From Prevotella sp. (lineage in GTDB: Bacteria > Bacteroidota > Bacteroidia > Bacteroidales > Dysgonomonadaceae), in the NCBI GenBank assembly GCA_031285905.1, contig JAITVH010000139.1:1-64000 (forward strand): a stretch of 64,000 nt of DNA. Reading direction: 5' to 3'. Positions 36,976 to 45,493 of this stretch are shown one piece after another; the stretch's first letter is position 1, and each line of letters begins with the position of its first letter. A program made the position numbers and the translations under genes. Below the pieces are notes generated by a model that worked only from the letters and a program-made list of their open reading frames with translations, ran no database searches and was not told the origin of the DNA.

Positions 36976-37563
36976 TCAGAAAGTTAATGAATCGTAGGTC
37001 TGCAATAATTCTTCCTGTTTCAATCCTAAGTATCTCTTTGTGATAGAAATACTTGAATGGTTAAACAGTTCCATTAATTTGACAAGTGCCAATTCCGCAT
37101 TTTCAGAATTGTTATTGTAAACCTGTCTGCCAAAAGTCTTTCTTAATGAATGGCAACTAAAATTCTTTACTGACAGCTTGTATTCTGACTTTATTTCCTT
37201 TAATATTACATTTATTCTTTGAATGGAATAAACCGTACCTTTCTGACTAACTAGAATAGGGCTGTTTATACCTATCGGATTGATTTGTTTGTAACAATCG
37301 GCAATATGTTTCTTTAGTTGCTGATTAATCCGAATAGTTCTGCTTTTCCCTGTCTTTTTCTCAATAATCGTAAATTCGTCTACTTCTAGTATCTGATTCC
37401 AACGGAGTGATAATATATCTGATATTCGTAATCCCCAAAAGCAACCGATTGCAATAAGCAAACTAAGTTTCGGCTCTCCGTCTTTTGTCAATTTGTGAAT
37501 TAAATTCATTGCTTCATTCCAATTCAGATAATCAGCCGTTGTATTGCTATATTTTTTACTCAT
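36976..37563 (-). CDS. Short tyrosine recombinase (catalytic domain only)
   Basis: A 195-residue phage-integrase-family protein. It contains Arg in GLRISDILSLRW, the HxxR box in CHSLRKTFGR, and a second His and nucleophile Tyr in NHSSISITKRYLGL. It starts close to the catalytic domain, so the usual N-terminal SAM-like and arm-binding domains are missing. Short Bacteroidota recombinases of this kind occur on mobile elements and as phase-variation invertases. Its site is unknown; the dyads just downstream are a candidate. Confidence 0.85.
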   Translation of the reverse strand: MSKKYSNTTADYLNWNEAMNLIHKLTKDGEPKLSLLIAIGCFWGLRISDILSLRWNQILEVDEFTIIEKKTGKSRTIRINQQLKKHIADCYKQINPIGINSPILVSQKGTVYSIQRINVILKEIKSEYKLSVKNFSCHSLRKTFGRQVYNNNSENAELALVKLMELFNHSSISITKRYLGLKQEELLQTYDSLTF

Positions 37564-37697
37564 AATATTCAGTTTTGTAGAGTTAATAATAAAAGTGATT
37601 GTTTATAATTCCAGTGAAAACGTAACTCATTGATAAACAGAGAAACATTCACTAATAATCAAAGTGAATATTTCCCTGTTATCAAAATCAGATGTTT

Positions 37698-38150
37698 TTA
37701 TATCTGTCCTTCATCTGCATAGCTGTAATATCTATCAGGCGTAATAATAATATGGTCTAGTAATGATATATCCATTATTTTACACGCTTCTTTGATTTTC
37801 CCAGTCATAATATTATCGCTTTGACTGGGATTGATATTTCCGCTTGGATGATTGTGGCAAAGGATAATTCCGCTCGCATTGCTCAATATCGCACTTTGCA
37901 GTATCAAACGAATATCGACAACGGTTTCAGCTATTCCGCCCTCTGATACATTGAATACGCCTAGTATCTGATTAGCACGGTTTAACAATAATACTTTGAA
38001 ATATTCCCTAAACTCAATAGTATCAGTATCAAAGCAATTTAGTAATACCTTGTAGACGCTTTCACTAGATAAAACTTTCGGACGTTCAGAGGCTTTTTGC
38101 TTTGTCTTGTAGCTTAATTTTACCTCATTAACTGTAAATAGATTTTCCAT
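37698..38150 (-). CDS. RadC-like JAB/MPN domain protein
   Basis: A 150-residue protein with the JAMM metalloprotease-like signature HNHPSGNINPSQSD near residue 110, preceded by NRANQILGVFNVSEGG. It lacks the helix-hairpin-helix of full RadC and is of the short type common on Bacteroidota mobile elements. I start it at 38150 (MENLFTVNEV). An upstream in-frame ATG at 38180 overlaps a hairpin and adds residues not expected in the family. Confidence 0.85.
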   Translation of the reverse strand: MENLFTVNEVKLSYKTKQKASERPKVLSSESVYKVLLNCFDTDTIEFREYFKVLLLNRANQILGVFNVSEGGIAETVVDIRLILQSAILSNASGIILCHNHPSGNINPSQSDNIMTGKIKEACKIMDISLLDHIIITPDRYYSYADEGQI

Positions 38151-38172
38151 ATTGGTATGCTTTAAAATGACA

Positions 38173-38198
38173 AAAGCCACTCTGTAATGAATGGCTTT
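38173..38198 (-). terminator. Hairpin upstream of RadC-like gene
   Basis: AAAGCCA / TGGCTTT stem with a 12-nt loop. On the minus strand it is followed by TGTCATTTT. It may be a terminator or leader hairpin. Confidence 0.45.
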
Positions 38199-38529
38199 GG
38201 CTTAGGTTTAATATTTTGTTTTATTTCTGGTTAATTCTTTCTTTTGGTCTTGTTTCTAATACTTTTTACCCTGAAAAAGATGTTACTATTATCATAAAAG
38301 TTTCGGTCTTAAATGGATTCTGAGAGCCCTGTTTTCCGTCTGTCTTTTCCTTGACCGATATATGAATAAAATATGCATATGAGATTATCTTTTTATTATC
38401 TAAGAACAGGCGGGGACTTAAATGGGTCTAAGGTGGTCTTTATATATGATTTTTTACTTTTCGCTAATGGGGAGGGGCATATTTTAAGGATAGAGTTAAT
38501 ATTGCGTCTGTATCTTTCCCTAAACAGAA
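38199..38529. other. Intergenic region without recognisable gene
   Basis: About 330 bp between the terminator of the radical-SAM-like gene and the hairpin before the RadC-like gene. Only very short frames on either strand, no family resemblance, and no tRNA-like TTC loop. Plus-strand frames here lack support. Confidence 0.4.
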
Positions 38530-38561
38530 AAAGCCGTCAGTATATTTCAACTAACGGCTTT
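38530..38561 (-). terminator. Terminator after the amber-interrupted operon
   Basis: AAAGCCGTCAG / CTAACGGCTTT (11 bp, one mismatch, 10-nt loop) followed on the minus strand by a T-run. It lies 6 bp beyond the TAA at 38568-38570, which fits that TAA, and not the earlier TAG codons, as the natural end of the upstream gene. Confidence 0.75.
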
Positions 38562-38567
38562 AATTTC

Positions 38568-39269
38568 TTAATTTATCAATCTATCTAAATTATCTTTCTA
38601 TATTACCCTAGTAAATTTTTCAAGTTTTGGTATCAATCTCAAAACTTTATCTTTATTTGGCTCTGGTAATTCGATTTCTCTCCATTGGGAATTTGCTCCA
38701 ATATTTACCTATACAGGTTTACAACGCTTTATTAATGGCAATAATTCGTCTAAATCAAAATCCATTATTGGCTCAATCGTAACGTGAGTTTCAAATCCCA
38801 AGTTAGCAATCTTTTCCATCGCAGAAACTCTGTCTTCTATTTTCGGGCTGTTTCTCATATGCTCTGGTAGCCATTTATTTGTTTCAATAGTGGTACAGAT
38901 TACAGAGTTTTCGAAAACAGGGTGGTCAATAAATTCTAAAAATCTTTTTGGATTCTTTGACTGAAAGAAATATTTATTGACTTCTTCGAATAAATTATTA
39001 TTTGTATCGTAGCATTTATTTAAACATCTCTTTATCCAATCAGACGAAATATTTTCAGCAAATAAATCTGTACTACTGCCCACGAATACATATCTGTCTT
39101 TAGTAAGGTCTGTTTTTAATTCATTCTTATTTACATCCGCTTCTCGCTGATTTTTATTAATTGCTTTCATATAACAATAGCTGCAATCGTGGAAACATTT
39201 TCCTTTTATTGGATTCCATGTACGATCTATAAATCCATATATATTACCTTTACTTATATTTAATCCCAT
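38568..39269 (-). CDS. Radical-SAM/DUF5131-like protein with one or two in-frame TAG codons
   Basis: Shown as one frame from ATG at 39269 to TAA at 38568. The part before the first TAG (38709-38711) includes WNPIKGKCFHDCSYCYM, a CxxxCxYC-type iron-sulfur motif, then RYVFVGSSTDLF and THVTIEPIMDFDLDELLP, like the phage Gp37/Gp68 (DUF5131) radical-SAM-like family. After the TAG the same frame continues VNIGANSQWREIELPEPNKD, which reads as the expected continuation of such a protein. A second TAG (38598-38600) is followed by KDNLDRLIN and TAA, right before a terminator. With standard decoding the protein stops at 38709. Its start nearly touches the TGA of the helicase-like gene. Confidence 0.65.
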
Positions 39270-39271
39270 AA

Positions 39272-41149
39272 TCAAACGTACATAAAATTACATTTTACAA
39301 TAGTAAAACAATCTGTTGTTTTATCTTTTATCTTTCGTGTAGTTCTTTTAATCTCAAACCAATTTTCTAAATCGGTTGCCTTTGCGGTCTTTATCTTTCC
39401 ATAAGAATTTTTTAATCCTAGAGAAGTGTATATATTTTGGAGTACATTTTTAATAACCTTTACAGGTATAGTCAATCCGTCGGAGAGTCCATTTTCTTTT
39501 AAACATTTCACTATCTTTGCATCTGTTGAAATATCTGTCTGCATATTTATTAATGCACGTTTGATATTTCCCACATGACAATTCATTTCTCTAACTTTCT
39601 TTACCCCTAATTTAGTAAATGCCTCTTTTACAAGCGATCTTTCCTATTCTATCAAAGCAATTCTATCATTCTCATTTCCGAAGATAAATTGATTGCCTCG
39701 CTATTCCCTTAACATTACATATTCATCAAATAAATCTTTGAATGATAGTCTGGATTTCGGATTTTCAGCGAGTTTATCACTATAGATAGCTAATTTTTCA
39801 TCGGTTAAATTAAATCCGTTTCTTATATATTCATGCTGTAATAATACACGATGCTGATACAGGCACTTGGTTATCTTAAAATTCACAATATCCAGATTGA
39901 TTAAATTTTCGTCAATCTCTAACCTGTTATTTTCATTATGGATATACATTTCATTTAAACCGGACTTATTATTATGCTCTATCAGATTAATTGTTTTCTT
40001 CCTGTTCCTGTCATCCATTTGATTTACGGCATTTAGCCAATCTTTTGTTTCTGAAAGTTGCCTTTGTGTACTTTCTTTAAATTCTTTATAAGACAAGAAT
40101 TTATTATATCTTGTTTCGGTAAATATATGTCCTATTTTCGTCTTATACTTTGAATCTCTTATTCGTCCACATATCTGTATAACTAAGGTCGATATATCTA
40201 ACAATGTATGTGACTTTCGTCTATCGCTTACAATGTAAACCTTTCCGTTCTCATCATAGAGGTCAGCCCCCTCAAAGCTAGTAGATGTATAAAAGTTTAT
40301 CCTTTTCACATTATCGGTTGTATTTGCAATCGGGTAATCATCGCCTAATTTTTTTTGATTACTTTTCCTGCCTTTTCCCTGTCTTTCGTTGTTGGAACAA
40401 ATAACTCTTACCGATTCAGGCAGTAATCCTGACTTTTGAATAACTTCTGCTATAAATTCAACACTATTCACAAAGAAATGCAGATTACCGAATATTTTTC
40501 CGTCAAAGGCTTTCTTTATTAAATCACAAACAACCCTTATCGGCTAATTCGTAATAATTGGCTTTACATTTACAGGAATAACATTTTTCCATTGTACCTC
40601 GACAATAGGCAAATGCTTTAATTCTTGAAGCATAAATTCTTCATCTATGGGTGTAGCTGTCATATACGTTACTTCCTTAAATTGATTTGCATAATGCAGT
40701 ACTTTTTTTATTGCTTTGTTCCTGAAAGCATAAGAATTGAATAAAACATGGTATTCATCGACCAATAAATAGTAATCGTTGTAAATGTCTATTCCTGATT
40801 CTAGTAGAAGCGTAATTAAACGTTCTAAGCTGTCATAAGTAACGGCTATCTTCTTAATATCATGCGTTTTAATGTAATCTAAAATAGCATCATTGCTTAT
40901 GCCCTCATAAATTCCAAACAACTTATGTTTGCATCTCTCATTCGGATATTGAGCCTCTTTGTTTTTTATAACATTAACATAAGGCATTGTAATAATCGTG
41001 TTTTTGTCATTTTCAATAGCGATAGTAGTACCACCGCATCCCGTAATGCCTTTATTAAACAGGCAATTAACAGGTAATTCATTTTTCAGTTCTTCAATTT
41101 GATAAAGAAGTTCGCATTTCTCGTCTGCATGGATAATTCTTTTCTCCAT
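39272..41149 (-). CDS. SF2-helicase-like protein with three in-frame TAG codons
   Basis: One uninterrupted frame of 625 codons ending in TGA if TAG is read as sense. TAG occurs at 40544-40546, 39701-39703 and 39644-39646; there is no TAA or TGA and no frameshift between. Standard decoding gives only fragments (40544-41149, 39701-40471, 39272-39586). The first part carries a Walker A-like NKGITGCGGTT (about 32-42), DEYH (motif II, about residue 131) and MTATP (motif III). After the first TAG come a conserved-looking FVNSVEFIAEV, TSTSFEGADL and the motif VI-like QICGRIRD. The helicase motifs are therefore split by the ambers. Upstream lies a leader with hairpins. Confidence 0.65.
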
Positions 41150-41171
41150 AAATAATAATTTAAAAATATTT

Positions 41172-41369
41172 TCAATGTTTAATCTGGGAAAGTGATTGAC
41201 GGATTTTTTTCAATTCTTTCTTTATAGAGGATTTTACTGTTTCAGAATCAGAAAATCCGTCTTGGTTATCTGTGGATTGAGAACGGAATTTTTTAGATTT
41301 TTTCTTTTTAGAGGAAATTACTATTTGCGAATCTAAAAATCCGTTTTGATTATCTGTTTGAAAGTCAAG
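41172..41369 (-). pseudogene. Open frame fragment with two 28-codon repeats, no start codon
   Basis: A 65-codon minus-strand frame between TAA (41370-41372) and TGA (41172-41174) without an ATG. It holds two imperfect in-frame 84-nt repeats, (T)DNQNGFLDSQIVISSKKKK and TDNQDGFSDSETVKSSIKKE. A more degenerate third copy of the DNA core (GACGGATTTTTTAATTC) lies near 41439. The in-frame period suggests the remains of a coding repeat region just upstream of the helicase-like gene. Noncoding leader sequence is also possible. Confidence 0.35.
41188..41357. repeat. 84-nt imperfect tandem repeat (two copies)
   Basis: On the minus strand, copies start at 41357 (ACAGATAATCAAAACGG) and 41273 (ACAGATAACCAAGACGG), 84 nt apart, and remain alignable for most of their length. 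A 15-bp inverted repeat links 41195-41209 (attgacggatttttt) and 41428-41442. Confidence 0.6.
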
Positions 41370-41456
41370 TTAAAACAACACGCTCACTCTGCTAGAATAA
41401 AACTCGGTTTTAATAGCTTTGGGAATTAAAAAATCCGTCAATTTGGATAATTAAAA

Positions 41457-41482
41457 AGACAAGTCTTTATATTGGCTTGTCT
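41457..41482 (-). terminator. Terminator-like hairpin in leader of the amber operon
   Basis: AGACAAG ... CTTGTCT followed on the minus strand by TTTTTAATT. It lies between a promoter-like box (41609) and the helicase-like gene, so it could attenuate that transcript. Confidence 0.5.
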
Positions 41483-41542
41483 GATTAATGAAAATATCAC
41501 TAAAAAACTATCCTTGTGAAGAAATTTTTATTGGAGTGCTGT

Positions 41543-41599
41543 TTAATCTGGGGAAAATGAGAGTAATGTGAAGTTTTTAATTTCGCGTAACTCTCTCAT
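41543..41599 (-). CDS. Possible 18-residue leader peptide
   Basis: The frame MRELREIKNFTLLSFSPD with TAA stop begins 10 nt after a TATCTTTG promoter box and precedes a terminator-like hairpin. Its last codons lie in a 20-nt sequence (tttccccagattaaaca-like) that recurs near 41176-41195. No amino-acid bias suggests what it would sense. Speculative. Confidence 0.25.
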   Translation of the reverse strand: MRELREIKNFTLLSFSPD

Positions 41600-41608
41600 T
41601 TACTTATA

Positions 41609-41616
41609 CAAAGATA
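41609..41616 (-). promoter_or_regulatory. Putative -7 promoter box for the amber operon
   Basis: Minus-strand TATCTTTG fits TAnnTTTG; no exact -33 TTTG is seen. From here to the helicase-like ATG is a 450-nt leader. Confidence 0.4.
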
Positions 41617-41804
41617 CGGAATATTTTTGAGATAAACTAATGATAATCAGGCAATCTAAAAAAAATCGTTATAAGGTGTGTCTTATCGCTGAATTTTATT
41701 GTTGCTGTTGTTTATTTATCAAAAAAACGGCTTGCAAATATTTTTCAGTTTTCTTTTTTTATTTTTCACCCTCAAATATCTATTTTTCAATACATTATAA
41801 ATTT
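41617..41804. other. AT-rich intergenic region at the right edge of the island
   Basis: Separates the island from hisB. It is very T-rich on the plus strand. A 64-codon plus-strand frame here has unlikely composition (CCCC, many Phe/Lys) and I do not accept it. No tRNA or clear att repeat was found. Confidence 0.4.
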
Positions 41805-42923
41805 CTAAAAAATCTCTCCTTTCGTAGAGGGTAGTTCGTAATTGAATATGTCCCTTTTCTTTGCCATTTTTATAGCTCGAGCCAAGGATTTAAATATCCC
41901 TTCTATCTTGTGATGCTCATTATCTCCCTCCGCTTTGATATTAAGGTTCATCTTTGCCGCATCGCTTAATGACTTGAAGAAATGCATAAACATTTCGGTA
42001 GGCATATCTCCGATTTTCTCTCTTTTAAATTCGGCATCCCATACCAACCAAGGCCGGCCGCCAAAATCAATAGCAACAGAACAGAGACAATCATCCATCG
42101 GTAGACTGAAACCGTAACGTTCAATTCCTCTCTTGTTGCCCAGAGCCAGATAGATGGCCTCACCCAAAGCGATTCCTGTGTCTTCGATAGTATGATGTTC
42201 ATCTACGTCCAAGTCGCCTTTCACCTTAATAGTGAGATCCATACCAGAATGTTTGCCTATTTGTTCAAGCATATGATCAAAGAATCCTAATCCTGTAGAA
42301 ATATCACAATCTCCTTTCCCATCCAGATTAACAGCAACATGAATATCTGTTTCTTTGGTTGTACGCTTAACTTCGGCCTTCCGTTCACCAGCAAATAGGA
42401 ATTCACTTATCCTATCCCAATCGGTGGTCTGTAATACGCAGTACTGCTTCAGGTCTTCAGGTATTTCAGTATCTTCCTGCATAAAGATAGCTTTGCAATT
42501 CAGGTTCTTTGCCAACTCCACATCGGTTAGCCTATCACCAATCACAAAAGAGTTTTCAAGATCGTAATCGCCTTTCAGGTATTTGCCAAGAAGACCTACC
42601 CCCGGTTTACGTGTAGGCTCAAAATCTTCAAAGAAAGTACGGTCGATAAGAATATCATCAAAAGTAACTCCCTCTCCTTGCAATGTTTTCAGCATCAGAT
42701 TATGAACTGGCCAAAAAGTTTCTTCGGGAAACGAAGACGTTCCCAATCCGTCCTGATTGGTAACCATTACAAACTCAAAATCAAGATTTTTACGTATAAA
42801 ATATAGGTTTCTGATCATCTTAGGATAGAATTCCAATTTTTCGAAGCTATCCAGCTGATAATCTACCGGTGGTTCTATTACCAATGTACCGTCACGGTCT
42901 ATAAATAAGGCTCTTTTTTTCAT
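41805..42923 (-). CDS. hisB: Bifunctional histidinol-phosphatase / imidazoleglycerol-phosphate dehydratase
   Basis: A 372-residue fusion. The N-terminal HAD-type histidinol-phosphatase (about 1-165) has FIDRDGTLV and VMVTNQDG. The C-terminal IGP dehydratase (about 180-372) has the metal-binding [16 protein letters not shown] and DNEHHKIEG motifs. It catalyses steps 6 and 8 of histidine synthesis. It ends in TAG, again showing amber as a normal stop next to the island. Last gene of the his cluster. Confidence 0.97.
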   Translation of the reverse strand: MKKRALFIDRDGTLVIEPPVDYQLDSFEKLEFYPKMIRNLYFIRKNLDFEFVMVTNQDGLGTSSFPEETFWPVHNLMLKTLQGEGVTFDDILIDRTFFEDFEPTRKPGVGLLGKYLKGDYDLENSFVIGDRLTDVELAKNLNCKAIFMQEDTEIPEDLKQYCVLQTTDWDRISEFLFAGERKAEVKRTTKETDIHVAVNLDGKGDCDISTGLGFFDHMLEQIGKHSGMDLTIKVKGDLDVDEHHTIEDTGIALGEAIYLALGNKRGIERYGFSLPMDDCLCSVAIDFGGRPWLVWDAEFKREKIGDMPTEMFMHFFKSLSDAAKMNLNIKAEGDNEHHKIEGIFKSLARAIKMAKKRDIFNYELPSTKGEIF

Positions 42924-42940
42924 TTATTATTTATATATAC

Positions 42941-43636
42941 TCATTCTACAATAATCTCTCGTGCTTTCATATCAGCAATCCCGTATGATTCCTCTTTATC
43001 ATATTCTTTACGAAGTATATACTTTTCGCAACTGTCTTTTTTCAAATCATACATTTCCAGATAGTAATACCCCGGGGCTTCCAACGTATTATAGCCGACA
43101 AGTACAAATGTATCGTTATCTATCCAGAAAACAGCATCTACAAATTCATTAATACCCCTGAAGGAAAACATGACATATGATTTTTCTTCCAGATTGAATA
43201 ATCCCAGTTGCTGGTTATCGTCCGAACCTGTATAATGATATTTACCATCGCTTTCCAATGAGACATTTGAAGCTGCCAGAAGATTTATATATTTCTTCTT
43301 ATCAGGAGAGTAATCATGCAAGGCAGGAATATACACATCATCCTTTTTCTCAAATTTCCCATAATAAGGATAAGTGGTATCATTCTTTAGTTGTTCCAGA
43401 TTAAGTTTCTTCTTATCGCTTAAAGAAAATTCATTGATGTCCAGATGATAATATTCCAGCCATTTGCCTATAACAGGCTTTATCTTCCCGGCTAACTCAC
43501 TATCTATATTGAGAGGAATAGTATCGGCAAGCGCCATATTTTCACCTGATTGATTTTCAGGATTTACTTTATTCTTGTTATTACAAGCAGTAAATAACAG
43601 AATAGAAGAGATAAACAAACATAGAAGTAATCTCAT
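42941..43636 (-). CDS. Hypothetical lipoprotein in his cluster
   Basis: A 231-residue lipoprotein (signal peptide then LLFTACNNK, Cys near 18). The body is predicted mostly beta (YHYTGSDDNQQLGLFNL; FWIDNDTFVLVGYN; YYLEMYDLKKDSCEKYIL). No family recognised. It sits between hisC (6 bp) and hisB (17 bp), so it is translated with histidine enzymes although it is an envelope protein. Confidence 0.75.
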   Translation of the reverse strand: MRLLLCLFISSILLFTACNNKNKVNPENQSGENMALADTIPLNIDSELAGKIKPVIGKWLEYYHLDINEFSLSDKKKLNLEQLKNDTTYPYYGKFEKKDDVYIPALHDYSPDKKKYINLLAASNVSLESDGKYHYTGSDDNQQLGLFNLEEKSYVMFSFRGINEFVDAVFWIDNDTFVLVGYNTLEAPGYYYLEMYDLKKDSCEKYILRKEYDKEESYGIADMKAREIIVE

Positions 43637-43642
43637 ACCTAA

Positions 43643-44671
43643 CTAAAATTGATGTAATGTTTCTATTAATGTTCTGTTTTCGTCATCGGTACCCACAGTG
43701 ATACGCAAGCAACCCGCACACAGTGATACCGCATTACGGTTACGAACGATAACCCCCTTATCTGCAAGTTGCTTATATAACCCGTTTGCATCGTTCACCT
43801 TAACCAAGATAAAGTTAGCATCGGTAGGGTATATTTTTTCCACAAAAGAGAGTTTTGGTAATTCGTTATTCAGATAATCCCGTCCTTTTAATAATGTCTT
43901 TATCCATTCTTTTCGCTGTTCCACTTTATCAAGTTCTTCGTATACAAAGTTCTGGGTAAGGATATTAACATTGTACGGATATTTCACTTTATTGAATAAT
44001 TTAATAATTTCCGGTGAAGCAAATGCCATTCCCAAACGTACGGCTGCCAACCCCCAAGCTTTGGAAAAGGTTTGCAAAACAATCAGGTTCGGATATTTAT
44101 CCAGTTGGCTAATCCACGTTTTTTCTGAAGCAAAATCGATATATGCCTCATCAACAACGACAATTCCCTTAAATGTATCCAATATCTTTTCTATCTGTTT
44201 CCTGTTTAACAGATTTCCTGTTGGATTGTTTGGTGAACATAGAAAGATAAGTTTGGTATTTTCATCGGTCTTACTCAATAATATATTTGCATCGAGATCA
44301 AAATTATCATCCAACAATACTTTTCGATACTCTACATCATTGATATCCGCACATACCTGATACATACCATATGTAGGGTCTATGGCCACAATATTATCAA
44401 TACGAGGTTCACAAAACACGCGAATAACAAGATCGATTGGCTCATCACTCCCATTTCCTAAAAATATTTTTTCAGGGGCAACTTCTTTTATTCCGGATAT
44501 TTTACCTTTCAGTTTCCATTGCAATGGATCGGGGTAACGGTTATATTTATCGTTCAACGGATTCTCGTTTGCATCGAGAAATACAGATGCTTCACCCTTG
44601 AATTCGTCTCTGGCAGACGAATAAGGTTTCATATTCCATACGCTTTTACGTACCAGTTGTTCTAAATTCAT
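43643..44671 (-). CDS. hisC: Histidinol-phosphate aminotransferase
   Basis: A 342-residue class I/II PLP aminotransferase. It has [17 protein letters not shown] at the N terminus, [32 protein letters not shown] and the PLP-lysine motif [14 protein letters not shown]. It makes histidinol phosphate from imidazole acetol phosphate. It starts 2 bp after the Thg1-like gene stop, so the two are tightly coupled. Confidence 0.97.
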   Translation of the reverse strand: MNLEQLVRKSVWNMKPYSSARDEFKGEASVFLDANENPLNDKYNRYPDPLQWKLKGKISGIKEVAPEKIFLGNGSDEPIDLVIRVFCEPRIDNIVAIDPTYGMYQVCADINDVEYRKVLLDDNFDLDANILLSKTDENTKLIFLCSPNNPTGNLLNRKQIEKILDTFKGIVVVDEAYIDFASEKTWISQLDKYPNLIVLQTFSKAWGLAAVRLGMAFASPEIIKLFNKVKYPYNVNILTQNFVYEELDKVEQRKEWIKTLLKGRDYLNNELPKLSFVEKIYPTDANFILVKVNDANGLYKQLADKGVIVRNRNAVSLCAGCLRITVGTDDENRTLIETLHQF

Positions 44672-44673
44672 CT

Positions 44674-45417
44674 TTATTTTGATAATATAGTTTCAATAAG
44701 TTTGTAATAGCTCTCCTTTACAGGTAATTCGTAATCCACATATAGCCTGTTTCTTATCGCTATCACCTTTTCTCCTGTCTTCGGATTTATGCTCTCTTTT
44801 TCTGTCTCTTTCCAATATAAACCAATCCCTCTTTTCTGCCATGCAGGTAGTTTATTATAATTAATTCCCTGCGAATATAGTAATTCATTTTTATCTGCAA
44901 CACTTATTTTTTCAATCCTTTTGGTTGCTTCACGTTTTGTATATCCAGCCTTTCGTAAAGCCCAATAACAATGAGCATTTAATGAATTGCGGTGTGCGTC
45001 TTCACTTCTCCAACGAAAATAATCAATAACCAGATTCTTGTTAGGAAATGCTGACAGTCGACAATCGAAAGCTCCCACCCCTCCCAAAAGGGTTGAGAAT
45101 TTTGCACTGGCCTCTCCGGCCAGAATGGAATTCAGTTTCCTGACTTTCCGTGCAAATGAATCCTCATCATAATCAAACAATAATGAAATCTCGTCACTTT
45201 GAGTATATCCATAGATAATCTTAAAGCCACAGTTCATAAGATGTTCTGTAGTCTGTACCATATAGTCGCGGAAACGTTCATCAAAAGGGGCGGTAAAGGA
45301 ATAATGCTCTTTGGTACCTCCGGTAAGGCATGTAATTATAAACATCCCCGGCATCACGGAAATATCTTTCTTTATTTCATAAGATTTAATTCTTCTATCT
45401 AAAGAACTGCAACCCAT
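44674..45417 (-). CDS. Thg1-like (tRNA-His guanylyltransferase family) protein lacking the RxDG motif
   Basis: A 247-residue member of the Thg1/TLP 3'-5' RNA polymerase family. Clear family blocks are [24 protein letters not shown] (second metal Asp present), [42 protein letters not shown] and [13 protein letters not shown]. The expected RxDGxxF segment, which supplies the first metal-binding Asp, reads CLTGGT and is several residues short; no frameshift restores it. Family members add or repair 5' ends of tRNAs, classically G-1 of tRNA(His). Its place in a histidine cluster, 2 bp before hisC, suggests a link to tRNA(His), which is inference. Confidence 0.88.
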   Translation of the reverse strand: MGCSSLDRRIKSYEIKKDISVMPGMFIITCLTGGTKEHYSFTAPFDERFRDYMVQTTEHLMNCGFKIIYGYTQSDEISLLFDYDEDSFARKVRKLNSILAGEASAKFSTLLGGVGAFDCRLSAFPNKNLVIDYFRWRSEDAHRNSLNAHCYWALRKAGYTKREATKRIEKISVADKNELLYSQGINYNKLPAWQKRGIGLYWKETEKESINPKTGEKVIAIRNRLYVDYELPVKESYYKLIETILSK

Positions 45418-45436
45418 TATTATTATAATTATAAAA

Positions 45437-45474
45437 ATAGCTACAATAATGTGTGAATCTATTATTGCAGCTAT
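45437..45474 (-). terminator. Hairpin between DJ-1 and Thg1-like genes
   Basis: ATAGCTACAATAAT pairs with ATTATTGCAGCTAT (one mismatch, 10-nt loop). On the minus strand it is followed by TTTTTAT, 20 bp before the Thg1-like ATG. It splits the his cluster and may limit read-through to hisC and hisB. Confidence 0.65.
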
Positions 45475-45493
45475 CTTCTTTTTTATTGAATAG

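Larger units (their letters stand above)
29030..41640. mobile_element. Accessory genomic island with serine and tyrosine recombinases
   Basis: Between the putative porin gene and hisB lies a block of genes unlike the housekeeping flanks: a large serine recombinase, a tyrosine recombinase, a RadC-like JAB protein, a HEPN-like protein, small membrane proteins, repeated palindromes and amber-interrupted helicase and radical-SAM-like genes. Codon usage and base composition look more A/T-rich than the flanks by eye. I found no convincing direct repeats for the ends, so the coordinates are approximate. It may be a composite of more than one insertion. Confidence 0.65.

Noticed and set aside
31118..38180. 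Full conjugative transfer or phage structural genes
   Set aside because: No relaxase, coupling protein, Tra, capsid, terminase or tail genes can be recognised, so the island is not called a conjugative transposon or prophage.
38373..38588. Plus-strand 71-codon frame in the island
   Set aside because: It overlaps the terminator and end of the amber-interrupted gene, has no family match and no promoter box.
38199..41640. Amber suppressor tRNA gene
   Set aside because: I searched the gene-free stretches by eye for a T-arm (GGTTCRA-like) and a paired acceptor stem and found none; absence here does not exclude one elsewhere in the genome.
28990..41640. att direct repeats at the island ends
   Set aside because: Only short A/T-rich matches (such as ttttattgt) are shared between the two edges, no better than chance in this composition.
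41640..41834. Plus-strand 64-codon frame next to hisB
   Set aside because: It overlaps the end of hisB, has an implausible composition (CCCC, many Phe and Lys) and no family resemblance; it reflects the T-rich gap.
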